From Pseudomonas sp. LS44 (lineage in GTDB: Bacteria; Pseudomonadota; Gammaproteobacteria; Pseudomonadales; Pseudomonadaceae): a stretch of DNA of 64,000 bases. Below are positions 43,133 to 58,824 of the stretch, piece after piece. The translations under genes were made by a program, and so were the position numbers. Location of the stretch: NCBI RefSeq assembly GCF_024730785.1, contig NZ_CP102830.1:4397139-4461138 (forward strand). The letters run 5' to 3'. Under the pieces are notes generated by a model. It did not search any database and was not told the origin of the DNA. It was given only the letters and a program-made list of their open reading frames with translations. The number at the start of each line of letters is the position of its first letter. Position 1 is the first letter of the stretch.

Positions 43133-44983
43133 TTACTCCACGGTCACCGACTTGGCCAGGTTGCGCGGCTGGTCGACGTCGGTGCCCTTGAGCACGGCGA
43201 CGTAATACGACAGCAGTTGTAGCGGCACGGTATACAGAATTGGCGCCAGCGCATCACCGATGTGCGGCATATTGACCACATGGGTGCCTTCGCCATTGCT
43301 GAGTCCGGCCTGTTGATCGGCGAATACCACCAGTTCGCCGCCGCGCGCGCGGACTTCCTGCAGGTTCGATTTGAGTTTTTCCAGCAGCTCGTTGTTCGGC
43401 GCCACGGTGACCACCGGCATATCGCCATCGACCAAGGCGAGCGGGCCGTGTTTGAGCTCGCCGGCCGGATAGGCTTCGGCGTGGATGTAGGAGATTTCCT
43501 TGAGCTTGAGCGCACCTTCCATCGCCACCGGGTACTGCGCGCCGCGACCGAGGAACAGCGTGTGGTTTTTTTCGGCGAACAGTTCGGCGACCTTCTCGAT
43601 GGTCTTGTCCATCGCCAGCGCCTCTTCCAGGCGAGCCGGCAGGCAGCGCAGTTCACTGACCAACTCGGCCTCAAGCGTCGAGTCGAGATTGCCGCGCGCC
43701 TTGCCGAGAGCCAGGGTCAGCAGCATCAATGCGACCAGCTGCGTAGTGAACGCCTTGGTCGAGGCCACGCCGATTTCCGGGCCGGCCTGGGTGAGCAGGG
43801 TCAGGTCGGATTCGCGCACCAACGAGCTGATGCCCACGTTGCAGATCGCCAGGCTGGCCAGATAACCACCCTCGTTGGGCGCTTTGGCCTTGCCGTTGCG
43901 CAGCGCGGCAAGGGTATCGGCGGTTTCCCCGGACTGGGAAATACTCACGAACAGGGTATCCGGCTGGACGACCACTTTGCGGTAGCGGAATTCGCTGGCC
44001 ACTTCGATTTGACAAGGAATCCCGGCCAGCTCTTCGAGCCAGTAACGGGCGACCATGCCCGCGTGATAACTGGTGCCGCAGGCGACGATCTGCACGTTGC
44101 GCACCTTGCCGAACAGCTCCGCCGCCTGCGGGCCGAACGCCTCGGTCAATACCTGGTTGCCGCCCAGACGGCCTTCCAGGGTGCGCTGCACGACCATCGG
44201 TTGCTCGTGGATCTCCTTGAGCATGAAATGCCGATAGATGCCTTTATCCGCAGCCTCGGCGCCTTCGTGGTACTGCACCTGTTCGCGCTGCACCGGCTGG
44301 CCGGCGACATCCCAGATCTGCACGCTGTCGCGGCGAATCTCGGCGATGTCGCCCTCTTCCAGGTACATGAAACGGTCGGTGACCTGACGCAGAGCCAACT
44401 GATCGGAGGCGAGGAAGTTCTCACCCATGCCCAGACCGATCACCAGCGGGCTGCCGCTGCGGGCGGCCAGCAGGCGATCCGATTGCTCCGCGCTGATCAC
44501 CGCCAAGCCATACGCACCGTGCAGTTGGCCGACCACCGCCTTGAGGGCGACGGCCAGATCGCCCGCTTCCTGCAGCTGGTGGTGCAGCAGGTGGACGATG
44601 ACTTCGGTATCGGTCTGTGAGGTGAACACATAGCCGAGGGCCTTGAGGTGCGCGCGCAGCTCCTCGTGGTTTTCGATGATGCCGTTGTGCACCACGGCCA
44701 GCTGGTCGTTGGAGAAATGCGGGTGCGCGTTGGCCTCACTAGGTGCGCCATGGGTCGCCCAGCGGGTATGCGCGATGCCCAGGCGACCGGCCAAGGGTTC
44801 GCCGGCCAGGGCCCGATCCAGCTCAGCGACCTTGCCGACCCGGCGGCGCCGTTCAAGGATGCCGGCGCTGCTGAAGACCGCCAGGCCGGCGCTGTCATAG
44901 CCGCGATATTCCAGGCGCTTGAGGCCCTCGACGAGAATGGCGGTGATGTTACGTTCGGCGATGGCGCCTACGATTCCACACAT
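43133..44983 (-). CDS. glmS: Glucosamine-fructose-6-phosphate aminotransferase
   Basis: A 616-residue enzyme that makes glucosamine 6-phosphate from fructose 6-phosphate and glutamine, the first step to UDP-GlcNAc. The processed N-terminus MCGIVGA provides the Cys nucleophile. The glutaminase domain (1-240) has RWATHG and the conserved [12 protein letters not shown]. Two SIS domains (about 290-420 and 460-600) include [21 protein letters not shown] and the C-terminal [13 protein letters not shown]. It lies 17 bases after glmR, with which it is probably co-transcribed. Confidence 0.96.
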   Translation of the reverse strand: MCGIVGAIAERNITAILVEGLKRLEYRGYDSAGLAVFSSAGILERRRRVGKVAELDRALAGEPLAGRLGIAHTRWATHGAPSEANAHPHFSNDQLAVVHNGIIENHEELRAHLKALGYVFTSQTDTEVIVHLLHHQLQEAGDLAVALKAVVGQLHGAYGLAVISAEQSDRLLAARSGSPLVIGLGMGENFLASDQLALRQVTDRFMYLEEGDIAEIRRDSVQIWDVAGQPVQREQVQYHEGAEAADKGIYRHFMLKEIHEQPMVVQRTLEGRLGGNQVLTEAFGPQAAELFGKVRNVQIVACGTSYHAGMVARYWLEELAGIPCQIEVASEFRYRKVVVQPDTLFVSISQSGETADTLAALRNGKAKAPNEGGYLASLAICNVGISSLVRESDLTLLTQAGPEIGVASTKAFTTQLVALMLLTLALGKARGNLDSTLEAELVSELRCLPARLEEALAMDKTIEKVAELFAEKNHTLFLGRGAQYPVAMEGALKLKEISYIHAEAYPAGELKHGPLALVDGDMPVVTVAPNNELLEKLKSNLQEVRARGGELVVFADQQAGLSNGEGTHVVNMPHIGDALAPILYTVPLQLLSYYVAVLKGTDVDQPRNLAKSVTVE

Positions 44984-45000
44984 ATGAATCTCCTACTGGC

Positions 45001-45765
45001 TCAGGCGGCGGCGCAGATCAGCTTGACGCCGCGGGCTTGGATTTCTGAGCGTGCCTCATCGGGCAGGCGCTCATCGGTGATCAGGGTATGGATGCTGCTC
45101 CAGGGCAGCTCCAGATTGGGAATTTTGCGGCCGACCTTGTCGGCCTCGACCATCACGATGACTTCACGGGCGACCTCGGCCATCACGCGCGACAAGCCGA
45201 GCAATTCATTGAAGGTGGTGGTCCCGCGCTGCAGATCGATGCCATCGGCGCCGATAAACAGCTGGTCGAAATCGTAAGAGCGCAGCACCTGTTCGGCGAC
45301 CTGGCCCTGGAAGGATTCCGAATGCGGGTCCCAGGTGCCGCCGGTCATCAGCAACACCGGCTCGTGCTCCAACTCGCTCAGCGCCTTGGCGACATTCAGC
45401 GAGTTGGTCATCACCACCAAGCCAGGTTTGTGGCCCAGTTCGGCAATCATCGCGGCGGTGGTGCTGCCGCTGTCGATGATGATCCGCGCATGTTCGCGAA
45501 TGCAGGCCACCGCGGCTTTGGCGATGGCCTGCTTGAAGCGCGAGACCGGCTGACTGGCTTCGCCGATCAGCTCGTGTGGCATGGAGATGGCGCCACCGTA
45601 ACGGCGCAGCAGCAAGCCGTTGGCTTCCAGAGCCGCCAGATCCTTGCGGATGGTCACTTCCGAGGTGCCGAAGGTTTTCGCCAGGGCATCCACGCTCACT
45701 TCGCCTTGCTCGCCGAGCAGGGACAGAATGGCGTGGCGACGCTGCGGGGTATTGCGTTTCGACAT
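45001..45765 (-). CDS. glmR: DeoR-family regulator GlmR
   Basis: A 254-residue DeoR-type repressor. The winged helix-turn-helix is at 1-58 (RRHAILSLLGEQGEVSVDALAKTFGTSEVTIRKDLAALEANG), followed by a sugar-phosphate-sensing DeoRC domain (IRIIIDSGSTTAAMIAEL-like, LFIGADGIDLQRGTTTF). It immediately precedes glmS and follows glmU, so control of amino-sugar synthesis is likely. A 13-base palindrome seven bases upstream of the ATG is a candidate autoregulatory site. Confidence 0.88.
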   Translation of the reverse strand: MSKRNTPQRRHAILSLLGEQGEVSVDALAKTFGTSEVTIRKDLAALEANGLLLRRYGGAISMPHELIGEASQPVSRFKQAIAKAAVACIREHARIIIDSGSTTAAMIAELGHKPGLVVMTNSLNVAKALSELEHEPVLLMTGGTWDPHSESFQGQVAEQVLRSYDFDQLFIGADGIDLQRGTTTFNELLGLSRVMAEVAREVIVMVEADKVGRKIPNLELPWSSIHTLITDERLPDEARSEIQARGVKLICAAA

Positions 45766-45771
45766 ACTAAG

Positions 45772-45784
45772 TTTCGATTCGAAA
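45772..45784. promoter_or_regulatory. Palindrome upstream of glmR, candidate operator
   Basis: tttcga-t-tcgaaa is a perfect 6 + 1 + 6 palindrome inside an otherwise AT-rich leader. It starts seven bases upstream of the glmR ATG, where binding would block initiation of the glmR-glmS transcript. Confidence 0.6.
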
Positions 45785-45906
45785 GTTTAATATCGCAAAT
45801 CAAAACCTAATGAAGCTTTTCCGTCAAGCGCGAAACGGATGAAAGGCGACCCAGTGCCGTCAGCAACTCCACCCTGATGAGGAGGAAGCAAGTCTGTGCG
45901 CTGTGC

Positions 45907-47268
45907 TCACTTCTTCTTGGTTGGCCGCTGCCAGCCTTCGATGTTGCGCTGCTTGGCACGCCCGACTGCCAGGGTATCGGCGGGCACATCTTGGGTGATG
46001 GTCGAGCCGGCACCGGTGGTCGCGCCAGCGCCCAGATTCAACGGAGCGACCAGCGAGCTGTTCGAGCCGATGAAGACATCCTCGCCCATCACGGTCTTGA
46101 ATTTGTTCGCGCCGTCATAGTTGCAGGTAATGGTGCCGGCGCCGATGTTAGTCCGCGCACCGATTTCCGCGTCGCCGAGGTAGCTCAAATGGCCAGCCTT
46201 AGCGCCGGCGCCCAGCACGGCGTTCTTCATCTCGACGAAGTTACCGACATGCGCCTTGGCGCCCAACACGCTGCCCGGACGCAAACGGGCGAACGGCCCA
46301 CAGTCGGCGCCTTGGCCGAGTTCGGCGCCATCCAGATGGCTGTTGGCTTTGACCACCGCGCCTTGGCGCAGGGTGCTGTTACGGATCACGCAGTTCGGCC
46401 CGATTTCGACGTTGTCCTCGATGACGACGCGGCCTTCGAGGATCACGTTGATATCGATCAGCACGTCGCGGCCGACGCTGACTTCACCGCGTTGATCGAA
46501 ACGGGCTGGATCGATCAGGGTCACACCCTGTGCCATCAGGCGACGACCCGCGCGGTATTGATAATGCCGTTCCAGCTGCGCCAGCTGAATGCGGTCGTTG
46601 GCGCCAAGCACTTCCATCTCATCGCTGGCCTGCTCGGTCGCCACCACCAGACCATCGGCCACCGCCATGCCGATGACGTCGGTGAGGTAATACTCGCCCT
46701 GCGCGTTGCTGTTGGACAGCCGGCCCAGCCAGTCGGCCAGGCGCTTGCCGGGCACCGCGAGAATGCCGGTATTGCCTTCGCGGATAGCGCGTACCGCGGC
46801 GCTGGCGTCCTTGTGTTCGACGATTTCCTGCACCGTGCCAGCCGCGTCGCGGACAATGCGTCCATAGCCGGTCGGATCGGCGAGCTGCACCGTGAGCAAT
46901 CCCAGCTGCTCCGCATTAACCTGGTGCAACAGTCGCTGCAGGGTTTCGACCTCAATCAGCGGCACGTCACCGTACAGAATCAGCACGGTATCGGCGGACA
47001 GCTGCGGCAGCGCCTGGGCCACGGCATGCCCGGTACCTAGTTGCTCGGCCTGCACAACGAAGCTCAGATCATCGGCCGATAGACGTTCGCGTACCGTTTC
47101 CGCACCGTGACCGATCACCACTTGGATACTCTGCGGCTGCAATTGCCGAGCGGTATCGATGACGTGGCCGAGCATGGATTTACCAGCGACCGGGTGCAGC
47201 ACTTTCGGCAAAGCCGAACGCATGCGAGTGCCCTGGCCGGCGGCAAGAATCACGATATCGAGGGACAT
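45907..47268 (-). CDS. glmU: Bifunctional N-acetylglucosamine-1-phosphate uridyltransferase / glucosamine-1-phosphate acetyltransferase
   Basis: A 453-residue enzyme making UDP-GlcNAc. The N-terminal pyrophosphorylase (1-228) starts [29 protein letters not shown] and contains LYGDVPLI. The C-terminal left-handed beta-helix (about 250-453) shows hexapeptide repeats and the acetyltransferase segment [36 protein letters not shown]. It ends WQRPTKKK. It is separated from glmR by 141 bases and lies beyond the atp terminator, so it probably has its own promoter. Confidence 0.96.
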   Translation of the reverse strand: MSLDIVILAAGQGTRMRSALPKVLHPVAGKSMLGHVIDTARQLQPQSIQVVIGHGAETVRERLSADDLSFVVQAEQLGTGHAVAQALPQLSADTVLILYGDVPLIEVETLQRLLHQVNAEQLGLLTVQLADPTGYGRIVRDAAGTVQEIVEHKDASAAVRAIREGNTGILAVPGKRLADWLGRLSNSNAQGEYYLTDVIGMAVADGLVVATEQASDEMEVLGANDRIQLAQLERHYQYRAGRRLMAQGVTLIDPARFDQRGEVSVGRDVLIDINVILEGRVVIEDNVEIGPNCVIRNSTLRQGAVVKANSHLDGAELGQGADCGPFARLRPGSVLGAKAHVGNFVEMKNAVLGAGAKAGHLSYLGDAEIGARTNIGAGTITCNYDGANKFKTVMGEDVFIGSNSSLVAPLNLGAGATTGAGSTITQDVPADTLAVGRAKQRNIEGWQRPTKKK

Positions 47269-47315
47269 AAGCGAACATCCTGAGCAGCGCGCGAAAGCGC
47301 AAATGGCAGAAAAGC

Positions 47316-47341
47316 AAAAGGGTAGCCAAGGCTACCCTTTT
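47316..47341 (-). terminator. Intrinsic terminator of the atp operon
   Basis: A perfect 12-base stem (aaaagggtagcc / ggctaccctttt, two-base centre) lies 25 bases after the atpC stop, with a TTTT run on the minus strand. Confidence 0.9.
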
Positions 47342-47366
47342 ACCTAATCGCGATGAAGCGTGCGGA

Positions 47367-47792
47367 TTAACCGCCGAACTTCTTGCGGACTGCCTGAACC
47401 GTGCGCAGCTGGGCTGCAGCTTCGGCCAGACGGGCAGCAGCGGAACCGTAATCGAACTCGGCACCTTTGGCGTGCAGAGCCTTCTCGGCATCCTTCAACG
47501 CCTGCTGGGCAGACGCTTCATCCAGATCGGCAGCGCGGGTCACGGTATCGGCCAAAACCTTCACCATGTTCGGCTGCACTTCGAGGAAGCCGCCGGAAAT
47601 GTAGAACACTTCCCGCTCGCCACCTTGCTTGGTCAGCGTGATCGGACCCGGTTTCAAGTCGGTGATCAGCGGTGCGTGACCCGGGGCAATGCCCAGATCA
47701 CCCAGGTTGCCGTGTGCAACCACCATCTCGACCAGGCCGGAGAAGATTTCCCCTTCGGCACTGACGATATCGCAATGGACAGTAATAGCCAT
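47367..47792 (-). CDS. atpC: ATP synthase F1 subunit epsilon
   Basis: A 141-residue subunit of the central stalk. The N-terminal beta-sandwich ([40 protein letters not shown]) and the C-terminal helical hairpin ([20 protein letters not shown]) are standard. It inhibits ATP hydrolysis. It is the last gene of the operon, 43 bases after atpD. Confidence 0.96.
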   Translation of the reverse strand: MAITVHCDIVSAEGEIFSGLVEMVVAHGNLGDLGIAPGHAPLITDLKPGPITLTKQGGEREVFYISGGFLEVQPNMVKVLADTVTRAADLDEASAQQALKDAEKALHAKGAEFDYGSAAARLAEAAAQLRTVQAVRKKFGG

Positions 47793-47835
47793 ACGCTTGC
47801 CTCACATAAGCACCCGTTGCCGGGTGCTCGGTGGA

Positions 47836-49239
<1,404 letters not shown>

Positions 49240-50100
49240 TTAAACCGCGGCAGCGCCGCCGACGATTTCCGAGATCTCTTGGGTGATCGCTGCTTGACGC
49301 GCCTTGTTGTAGATCAGCTGCAAATCTCTGATCAAATCACCGGCGTTGTCAGTAGCATTCTTCATCGCGATCATCCGCGCCGCTTGTTCAGCTGCGTTGT
49401 TCTCGACCACCGCCTGGTACACCTGCGACTCCACATAGCGCACCATCAAGCCGTCCAGCAACTCCTTGGCGTCGGGTTCGTAGAGATAGTCCCAGTGATG
49501 CTTGAGATCTTGATCCGGATCGGCCACCAGCGGAATCAACTGCTCCACTGTCGGCTTCTGCGTCATGGTATTGACGAACTTGTTGGAAACCACGGCCAGG
49601 CGATCAATACGGCCTTCCAGGTAAGCGTCCAACATCACCTTGACGCTACCGATCAGATCGTTGATCGACGGCTCTTCGCCCAAGTGGCTGATCGCCGCGA
49701 CGACGTTACCGCCGAAGTTGCGGAAAAACGCCGCACCCTTGCTGCCGATCACACCGAGATCAATCTCGACGCCTTGTTCGCGGTTTACCGCCATGTCCTT
49801 GACCAGAGCCTTGAACAGGTTGGTATTCAAGCCGCCGCACAGACCACGGTCACTGCTCACCACGATATAACCGACACGCTTTACTTCGCGCTCGATCATG
49901 AACGGATGGCGATATTCCGGGTTGGCGTTGGCGAGATGCCCAATCACCTGACGAATACGCTCTGCATAGGGACGGCTGGCAGTCATACGCAGTTGAGCCC
50001 TGCGCATCTTGCTGACCGCCACCTTTTCCATGGCGCTGGTGATCTTTTGCGTGCTTTTGATGCTCGCAATCTTGCTGCGAATCTCTTTTGCGCCTGCCAT
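49240..50100 (-). CDS. atpG: ATP synthase F1 subunit gamma
   Basis: A 286-residue rotor shaft. The N-terminal helix [35 protein letters not shown] and the C-terminal helix [45 protein letters not shown] ends that enter the alpha-beta barrel are conserved, as is [10 protein letters not shown]. It rotates with the c-ring to drive catalysis. Confidence 0.97.
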   Translation of the reverse strand: MAGAKEIRSKIASIKSTQKITSAMEKVAVSKMRRAQLRMTASRPYAERIRQVIGHLANANPEYRHPFMIEREVKRVGYIVVSSDRGLCGGLNTNLFKALVKDMAVNREQGVEIDLGVIGSKGAAFFRNFGGNVVAAISHLGEEPSINDLIGSVKVMLDAYLEGRIDRLAVVSNKFVNTMTQKPTVEQLIPLVADPDQDLKHHWDYLYEPDAKELLDGLMVRYVESQVYQAVVENNAAEQAARMIAMKNATDNAGDLIRDLQLIYNKARQAAITQEISEIVGGAAAV

Positions 50101-50150
50101 GTAACACCTATCGGGTTAGCAAGCGGGGGCCTCGCAGCCCCCACCGCGGC

Positions 50151-51695
<1,545 letters not shown>

Positions 51696-51716
51696 TGCTC
51701 TGCTGCCCCTTCAAAC

Positions 51717-52253
51717 TCAGGATTTCAACGCTTCGGCCAGCTTCGCGAGTTTGCCACGAACCGAGCCATCGATAACCAAGTCGCCCGCGCGGACGAGAAC
51801 ACCACCGATAAGGGCGGAGTCTTCCACAACGTGCAGACGCACTTCTCGGCTGAGCCGTGCGCTGAGAACCTTGGCGAGTTTGTCTTGCTGTTCTGCGTTC
51901 AATGCGAAGGCGCTGGTCACTTCCACGTCCACCGATTTTTCCTGTTCGGCCTTGTACTGCTCGAACAGTTCGGCGATCGCCGGGAACAGAACCAAACGGT
52001 CGTTCTCGGCTAGCACGGAAATGAAGTTGCGCACCTGCGCATCAAACTTGTCACCACCGACTTCAACAAAAGCGGCGGCCTTTTCTGTACTCGTCAAACG
52101 CGGGGCCATAAGCACGCGCTGCATGGTGTCGTCTTGCGACACCGCTGCAGCCAGACCAAGCATGGCTGACCAGGAGGCCAGTTGCTGATGGGCCTGGGCG
52201 TGCTCGAAAGCTGCCTTGGCGTAAGGTCGGGCCAGCGTGGTCAGTTCTGCCAT
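51717..52253 (-). CDS. atpH: ATP synthase F1 subunit delta
   Basis: A 178-residue subunit that fixes the peripheral stalk to the top of F1. The N-terminal helical domain ([22 protein letters not shown]) and C-terminal [26 protein letters not shown] are standard. It lies 12 bases after atpF. Confidence 0.96.
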   Translation of the reverse strand: MAELTTLARPYAKAAFEHAQAHQQLASWSAMLGLAAAVSQDDTMQRVLMAPRLTSTEKAAAFVEVGGDKFDAQVRNFISVLAENDRLVLFPAIAELFEQYKAEQEKSVDVEVTSAFALNAEQQDKLAKVLSARLSREVRLHVVEDSALIGGVLVRAGDLVIDGSVRGKLAKLAEALKS

Positions 52254-52265
52254 GATCGCCCTCGC

Positions 52266-52736
52266 TTAGATTTCGGCGGCCAGTTTATTAACCAGCTCCG
52301 CATGCGCGTTTTGATCGACGGTAGCGCCCAGGATTTTCTCGGCGCCACCGATAACCAGGCCACCCAGTTGGGCACGCAGCTGATCTTTGACGCTGTTGAG
52401 TTCCTGTTCGATCTCGGCCTGGGCCTGAGCCTTCACGCGGTCAGCTTCGACACGAGCCTGATCACGGGCTTCATCGACGATCTGGGTCGCGCGCTTCTTG
52501 GACTGCTCGATGATCTCAGCTGCCTGAGCCTTGGCATCGCGCAGTTGCTGGGCCACTTTCTCGTGGGCCAGTTCCAAGTCACGAGCCGCACGGCTGGCAG
52601 CGTCCAAACCATCAGCGATCTTCTTTTGGCGTTCGCGCAAAGCCGTGATGACCGGAGGCCATACGAACTTCATGCAGAACAGCACGAAAATGAAGAACGC
52701 AACGGCCTGGCCAATCAGGGTTGCATTAATGTTCAC
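52266..52736 (-). CDS. atpF: ATP synthase F0 subunit b
   Basis: A 156-residue peripheral stalk protein. One N-terminal membrane helix ([26 protein letters not shown]) is followed by a long charged coiled coil that dimerises and contacts delta. It lies 48 bases after atpE. Confidence 0.96.
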   Translation of the reverse strand: MNINATLIGQAVAFFIFVLFCMKFVWPPVITALRERQKKIADGLDAASRAARDLELAHEKVAQQLRDAKAQAAEIIEQSKKRATQIVDEARDQARVEADRVKAQAQAEIEQELNSVKDQLRAQLGGLVIGGAEKILGATVDQNAHAELVNKLAAEI

Positions 52737-52784
52737 GCCAACACCTCGCTCGTTCGTTGTCAGTCAAATCCCTGAAATCAGGGA

Positions 52785-54417
<1,633 letters not shown>

Positions 54418-54577
54418 CACAGCAATTCCTCGGCATCTGCCTCTGGTGTCGGCCGCCATTAAATCAAAGACTTGGCATAGTTTGTGCCGACAAAATGCGC
54501 GCAGAGTATAGGGGGCGTTCCCCCCCTATTCAACTGCTCGATAGTGTTTCCGACTACCCGGAACAGCCACATTTGTT

Positions 54578-55450
54578 TCAGCGAATGTGGGCTAGAACGC
54601 CCTGCAATTCATCCAGCGAATTGTATCGGATGACCAGTTGGCCCTTGCCCTTCTGTCCATGCTTGATCTGCACCGGAGAGCCCAGCCGCTCTGCGAGGCG
54701 CTGCTCCAGGCGACTGATGTCGGGATCGGCCTTGGCGACCACCGAGGGTTTCTCCTTAGTGTTCAACCACTGCCGCACCATGGCCTCGGTTTGCCGAACG
54801 GTGAAACCTCGTGCGACAACGTGTCGCGCCCCTTCGACCTGCTGTTCGGCCGGCAAACCGAGCAACGCTCGCGCATGGCCCATTTCCAGATCACCATGCG
54901 ACAGAAGCGTTTTGATCTCCTCCGGCAAGGCGATCAGGCGCAGCAGGTTGGTGATGGTCACCCGCGACTTACCCACCGCGTCGGCAACCTGCTGCTGGGT
55001 GAGCTGGAATTCCTGCTGCAGGCGCTGCAGGGCGACGGCTTCCTCAATGGGATTGAGGTCTTCACGCTGGATGTTCTCGATCAGCGCCATGGCAATCGCC
55101 GCTTCGTCTGGCACTTCGCGGACCAACGCGGGAATCTTTTCCAATCCGGCCTGCTGGCTGGCACGCCAGCGCCGCTCACCGGCGATGATCTCGAAACGAC
55201 CGCCGCCAATCGGTCGCACCACGATGGGTTGCATCACGCCCTGCACGCGGATCGACTGAGCCAGTTCTTCCAGCGCGGTGGGATCCATGTCACGACGTGG
55301 CTGATACTTGCCGCGCTGGACCAGATCCAGTGGCAAATGCTGCAGCTCGCGCGTATCAGCTTGGGCGGCTTCTTCCTGCATGGCAACAACGCTACTGCCG
55401 CCCAACAGGGCATCCAGTCCGCGTCCGAGACCTCGTTTCTTAACGGCCAT
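54578..55450 (-). CDS. parB: Chromosome partitioning protein ParB
   Basis: A 290-residue CTP-dependent clamp. The N-terminal KKRGLGRGLDALLGG is the ParA-contact motif. The CTP-binding region includes PRRDMDPTALEELAQSIR and GGRFEIIAGERRWRASQQAG (GxRRxxA-type motif). The helix-turn-helix FQLTQQQVADAVGKSRVTITNLLRL (about 155-180) reads parS, and a C-terminal dimer domain ends LDELQGVLAHIR. It lies nine bases after parA. The parS site at 41692 is its likely loading point. Confidence 0.96.
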   Translation of the reverse strand: MAVKKRGLGRGLDALLGGSSVVAMQEEAAQADTRELQHLPLDLVQRGKYQPRRDMDPTALEELAQSIRVQGVMQPIVVRPIGGGRFEIIAGERRWRASQQAGLEKIPALVREVPDEAAIAMALIENIQREDLNPIEEAVALQRLQQEFQLTQQQVADAVGKSRVTITNLLRLIALPEEIKTLLSHGDLEMGHARALLGLPAEQQVEGARHVVARGFTVRQTEAMVRQWLNTKEKPSVVAKADPDISRLEQRLAERLGSPVQIKHGQKGKGQLVIRYNSLDELQGVLAHIR

Positions 55451-55459
55451 GCGAATTCC

Positions 55460-56263
55460 TTATGCTTTTGTGGTGGGCGCCATTGCGATACGGCCAGCGC
55501 TGCGCTGGCGACGGGACAATTCGCCGGCCAACGCCAGATAGGCCAGTGCACCACGGGATTGCTTGTCGTACACCAGCGCCGGCATGCCGAAACTCGGGGC
55601 TTCGGCGAGGCGCACGTTACGCGGGATGACGGTGTCGTAGAGCTTGTCGCCGAAGTGTTCCTTGAGTTGCTCGGACACGTCGTTGGTCAGACTGATGCGC
55701 GGGTCGTACATAGTGCGCAGCAGGCCTTCGATTTTCAGCGACGGATTGAACAGCTGGGCGATGCGCTGGATCGAGTTGATCAGATCGGTCAGCCCCTCGA
55801 GCGCGTAGTACTCGCACTGCATGGGAATGATCACCCCATCGGCGGCCACCAATGCATTGACCGTCAGCATCGACAGCGACGGCGGACAGTCGATGAGGAT
55901 GTAATCGTAGTTTTCGCGGACCGGCGCCAAGGCTTCGCGCAAGCGCTTTTCCTTGGCCGGCAGATTGAGCAGGGCGACTTCGGCGGCGGTCAGATCGCGG
56001 TTGGCCGGCAGCAGCTGGTAACCACCATGCTCGGAAAACTGCATGGCTTCGACCAGACTGCATTCGCCGATCAGCACGTCGTAGATGGAATATTCCAAAG
56101 CCAGCTTGTCGACGCCGCTGCCGGTGGTGGCGTTGCCCTGCGGATCGAGGTCGATCAACAACACGCGCCGCTTGGTCGCGACCAGCGAGGCAGCCAGGTT
56201 GATGCAAGTGGTGGTCTTGGCCACACCGCCCTTCTGATTGGCGATGGCGAGTACTTTAGCCAT
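55460..56263 (-). CDS. parA: Chromosome partitioning ATPase ParA
   Basis: A 267-residue deviant-Walker ATPase. The motif KGGVAKTTTCINLAASL has the signature lysine, followed by LLIDLDPQGNATTGSG and DYILIDCPPSLSMLTVNAL. It lacks the N-terminal helix-turn-helix of plasmid ParA, as chromosomal Soj types do. It follows rsmG by 18 bases and forms an operon with parB. Confidence 0.96.
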   Translation of the reverse strand: MAKVLAIANQKGGVAKTTTCINLAASLVATKRRVLLIDLDPQGNATTGSGVDKLALEYSIYDVLIGECSLVEAMQFSEHGGYQLLPANRDLTAAEVALLNLPAKEKRLREALAPVRENYDYILIDCPPSLSMLTVNALVAADGVIIPMQCEYYALEGLTDLINSIQRIAQLFNPSLKIEGLLRTMYDPRISLTNDVSEQLKEHFGDKLYDTVIPRNVRLAEAPSFGMPALVYDKQSRGALAYLALAGELSRRQRSAGRIAMAPTTKA

Positions 56264-56281
56264 GGTCGGCGTGTGTTCCAG

Positions 56282-56929
56282 TCATTGAGTGCGGCGCAGT
56301 ATCAACAGATGGCGCTGGCCTTGGCAACCGGGAACCCTGAGCACTTGGCAGGCCGTCATCTGGAAATCAGCCGGCAAGGCCTGCAGCTCGTCATCCGGCT
56401 GCACGCCCTTCATCGCCAGCCAGCGGGTTTGCCCGTCACCCAGGTGCCGGGTCCAGTTGCTGAAATCGGCCAAGGCGCTGAAGGCCCGCGAACAGATTCC
56501 GGAAAAGGGCTGCGCCGGGGTAAAGGCTTCGACTCGGCTGTGGACAACTTCGAGGTTGGCGAGCTTCAGCTCCAGTTTGACCTGGGTGAGGAAGCGGGTT
56601 TTCTTGCCATTGGAATCGAGCAGGGTAAAGCGTCGCTCGGGAAACAGGATGGCCAGCGGCACGCCCGGCATGCCGCCGCCGCTGCCGACATCCAGCCAGC
56701 TGTCACCGCCTTCGGCGACGTAGGGGACCACGCTCAAGCTGTCGAGCAGATGGCGCGAGACCATTTCGTCCGGATCGCGGACCGCGGTGAGGTTGTAGGC
56801 CTTGTTCCACTTGATCAGCAGGGCCAGGTAGGCGAGCAGCTGGGCGTGTTGCTCGGCCGATACTTCGACGCCCAGCGTCCGTGCGCCTTGCGCGAGTTCT
56901 TGCGCATGGCGCTCGGTGACCGCAGACAT
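56282..56929 (-). CDS. rsmG: 16S rRNA (guanine527-N7)-methyltransferase
   Basis: A 215-residue SAM-dependent enzyme (GidB). The SAM-binding motif is [22 protein letters not shown], after [20 protein letters not shown]. It modifies the 530 loop of 16S rRNA. Its ATG overlaps the mnmG stop (TGATG), so translation is coupled. Confidence 0.95.
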   Translation of the reverse strand: MSAVTERHAQELAQGARTLGVEVSAEQHAQLLAYLALLIKWNKAYNLTAVRDPDEMVSRHLLDSLSVVPYVAEGGDSWLDVGSGGGMPGVPLAILFPERRFTLLDSNGKKTRFLTQVKLELKLANLEVVHSRVEAFTPAQPFSGICSRAFSALADFSNWTRHLGDGQTRWLAMKGVQPDDELQALPADFQMTACQVLRVPGCQGQRHLLILRRTQ

Positions 56930-58824
56930 CAGGCGCTTTGCTCCAGCTGACGACCGGCGCCGCGTTTTTTCAAATGGATCAGCAGCAGCGAAATCGCTGC
57001 CGGGGTGACCCCGGGAATCCGTGACGCCTGCCCCAGGGTTTGCGGACGGGTCTGACCGAGCTTGTGCTGGATTTCCTTGGACAGCCCGGAAATCCCCGCA
57101 TAGTCGATGTCCGCCGGCAGCTGGGTGTCTTCGCTGGCACGCAGGCGGGCGATTTCGTCCTGCTGGCGATCGATATATCCGGCGTACTTGGTCTTGATCT
57201 CCACCTGCTCGGCGACTTGCGGATCCTCCGCGCCGTCACCGGTGACCTCGATCAAGCCACGGTAATCGATCTCTGGTCGACTGAGCAGGTTGAGCAGGTT
57301 GTACTCGTGGGTCAGCGGCGTGCCGAAACGGCTGGCGATCGCATCGCCCTGCGGCGACCCGGGACGCACCCAGGTGCTTTTCAGGCGTTGTTCTTCGCGC
57401 TCGATGTTTTCCCGCTTGGCGCAGAACGCCGCCCAGCGGGCGTCGTCGACCAGACCCAGCTCGCGGCCCTTCTCGGTCAGGCGCAGGTCGGCATTGTCTT
57501 CGCGGAGGATCAGCCGGTATTCGGCGCGCGAGGTGAACATTCGATACGGTTCCTGGGTGCCCAGGGTAATCAGGTCGTCGACCAGTACGCCGATGTAGGC
57601 TTCGTCGCGGCGCGGGCACCAAGCGTCTTTGCCCTGCGCGCGCAGGGCGGCATTCGCCCCGGCCAACAGTCCCTGAGCGCCGGCTTCTTCGTAACCGGTG
57701 GTGCCGTTGATCTGCCCAGCAAAGAACAGCCCGCCAATCACTTTGGTTTCCAGGCTGTACTTCAGGTCGCGCGGATCGAAGTAGTCATATTCGATGGCGT
57801 AGCCGGGACGGACGATATGCGCGTTTTCCATGCCGCGAATCGAACGGACGATCTGCAACTGCACATCGAACGGTAGCGAGGTGGAAATCCCATTGGGGTA
57901 CAGCTCATGGGTGGTCAGGCCTTCCGGCTCGATGAACACCTGGTGGCTGTCCTTGTCGGCGAAACGATGGATCTTGTCCTCGATCGACGGGCAATAGCGC
58001 GGGCCGATCCCTTCGATCACTCCCGAATACATCGGCGAGCGATCCAGGTTGCTGGCGATGATTTCGTGAGTGCGCGCGTTGGTGTGGGTAATCCAGCAAC
58101 TGACCTGCGGCGGATGCTGTTCCTTGCTGCCGAGAAACGACATGACCGGAATCGGCGTGTCGCCGGGTTGTTCGGTCATCGCCGAAAAATCCACGCTGCG
58201 CCCGTCGATGCGCGGCGGCGTTCCGGTTTTCAGGCGCCCGACCCGCAGCGGTTGCTCCCGCAGACGTTGCGCCAAGGCGATCGAGGGTGGATCGCCGGCG
58301 CGGCCACCGGAGTAGTTCTGCAGCCCGATGTGGATAAGTCCACCGAGGAAGGTGCCGGTGGTCAACACCACCGATTCGGCGAAGAAGCGTAGGCCCATCT
58401 GGGTGACGACGCCTTTGACCTCACCGTGCTCGACGATCAGGTCATCGCAAGCCTGTTGGAATATCCACAGGTTGGCTTGAGTTTCCAGGGTTTCGCGGAT
58501 CGCCGCTTTGTACAGAACGCGGTCGGCCTGGGCACGGGTTGCCCGCACTGCAGGGCCTTTGCGGCTGTTCAGCACGCGGAACTGGATGCCGCCTTTGTCG
58601 GTGGCTGCCGCCATGGCGCCGCCGAGGGCGTCGATTTCCTTGACCAAGTGGCTTTTGCCAATCCCGCCGATGGCCGGGTTACAGCTCATCTGGCCGAGGG
58701 TTTCCACGTTATGGGTCAGCAACAGGGTTTTGACGCCCATACGTGCTGCAGCGAGCGCGGCTTCGGTGCCTGCGTGGCCACCGCCGATCACGATCACATC
58801 AAAACGGGAAGGGTAATCCACCAC
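56929..58824 (-). CDS. mnmG: tRNA uridine 5-carboxymethylaminomethyl modification protein MnmG
   Basis: A 631-residue FAD protein (GidA). The N-terminal dinucleotide fold [21 protein letters not shown], the [23 protein letters not shown] active-site region and the [15 protein letters not shown] segment are conserved. The C-terminal helical domain binds MnmE. The two enzymes modify wobble uridine 34 in tRNAs. The start is one of two adjacent GTG codons (58824 or 58821). Confidence 0.96.
   Translation of the reverse strand: MVDYPSRFDVIVIGGGHAGTEAALAAARMGVKTLLLTHNVETLGQMSCNPAIGGIGKSHLVKEIDALGGAMAAATDKGGIQFRVLNSRKGPAVRATRAQADRVLYKAAIRETLETQANLWIFQQACDDLIVEHGEVKGVVTQMGLRFFAESVVLTTGTFLGGLIHIGLQNYSGGRAGDPPSIALAQRLREQPLRVGRLKTGTPPRIDGRSVDFSAMTEQPGDTPIPVMSFLGSKEQHPPQVSCWITHTNARTHEIIASNLDRSPMYSGVIEGIGPRYCPSIEDKIHRFADKDSHQVFIEPEGLTTHELYPNGISTSLPFDVQLQIVRSIRGMENAHIVRPGYAIEYDYFDPRDLKYSLETKVIGGLFFAGQINGTTGYEEAGAQGLLAGANAALRAQGKDAWCPRRDEAYIGVLVDDLITLGTQEPYRMFTSRAEYRLILREDNADLRLTEKGRELGLVDDARWAAFCAKRENIEREEQRLKSTWVRPGSPQGDAIASRFGTPLTHEYNLLNLLSRPEIDYRGLIEVTGDGAEDPQVAEQVEIKTKYAGYIDRQQDEIARLRASEDTQLPADIDYAGISGLSKEIQHKLGQTRPQTLGQASRIPGVTPAAISLLLIHLKKRGAGRQLEQSA

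Noticed and set aside
43000..44983. glmS ribozyme-riboswitch
   Set aside because: The glmS ribozyme is a Gram-positive feature, and the 17 bases upstream of this glmS, directly after glmR, cannot hold one.
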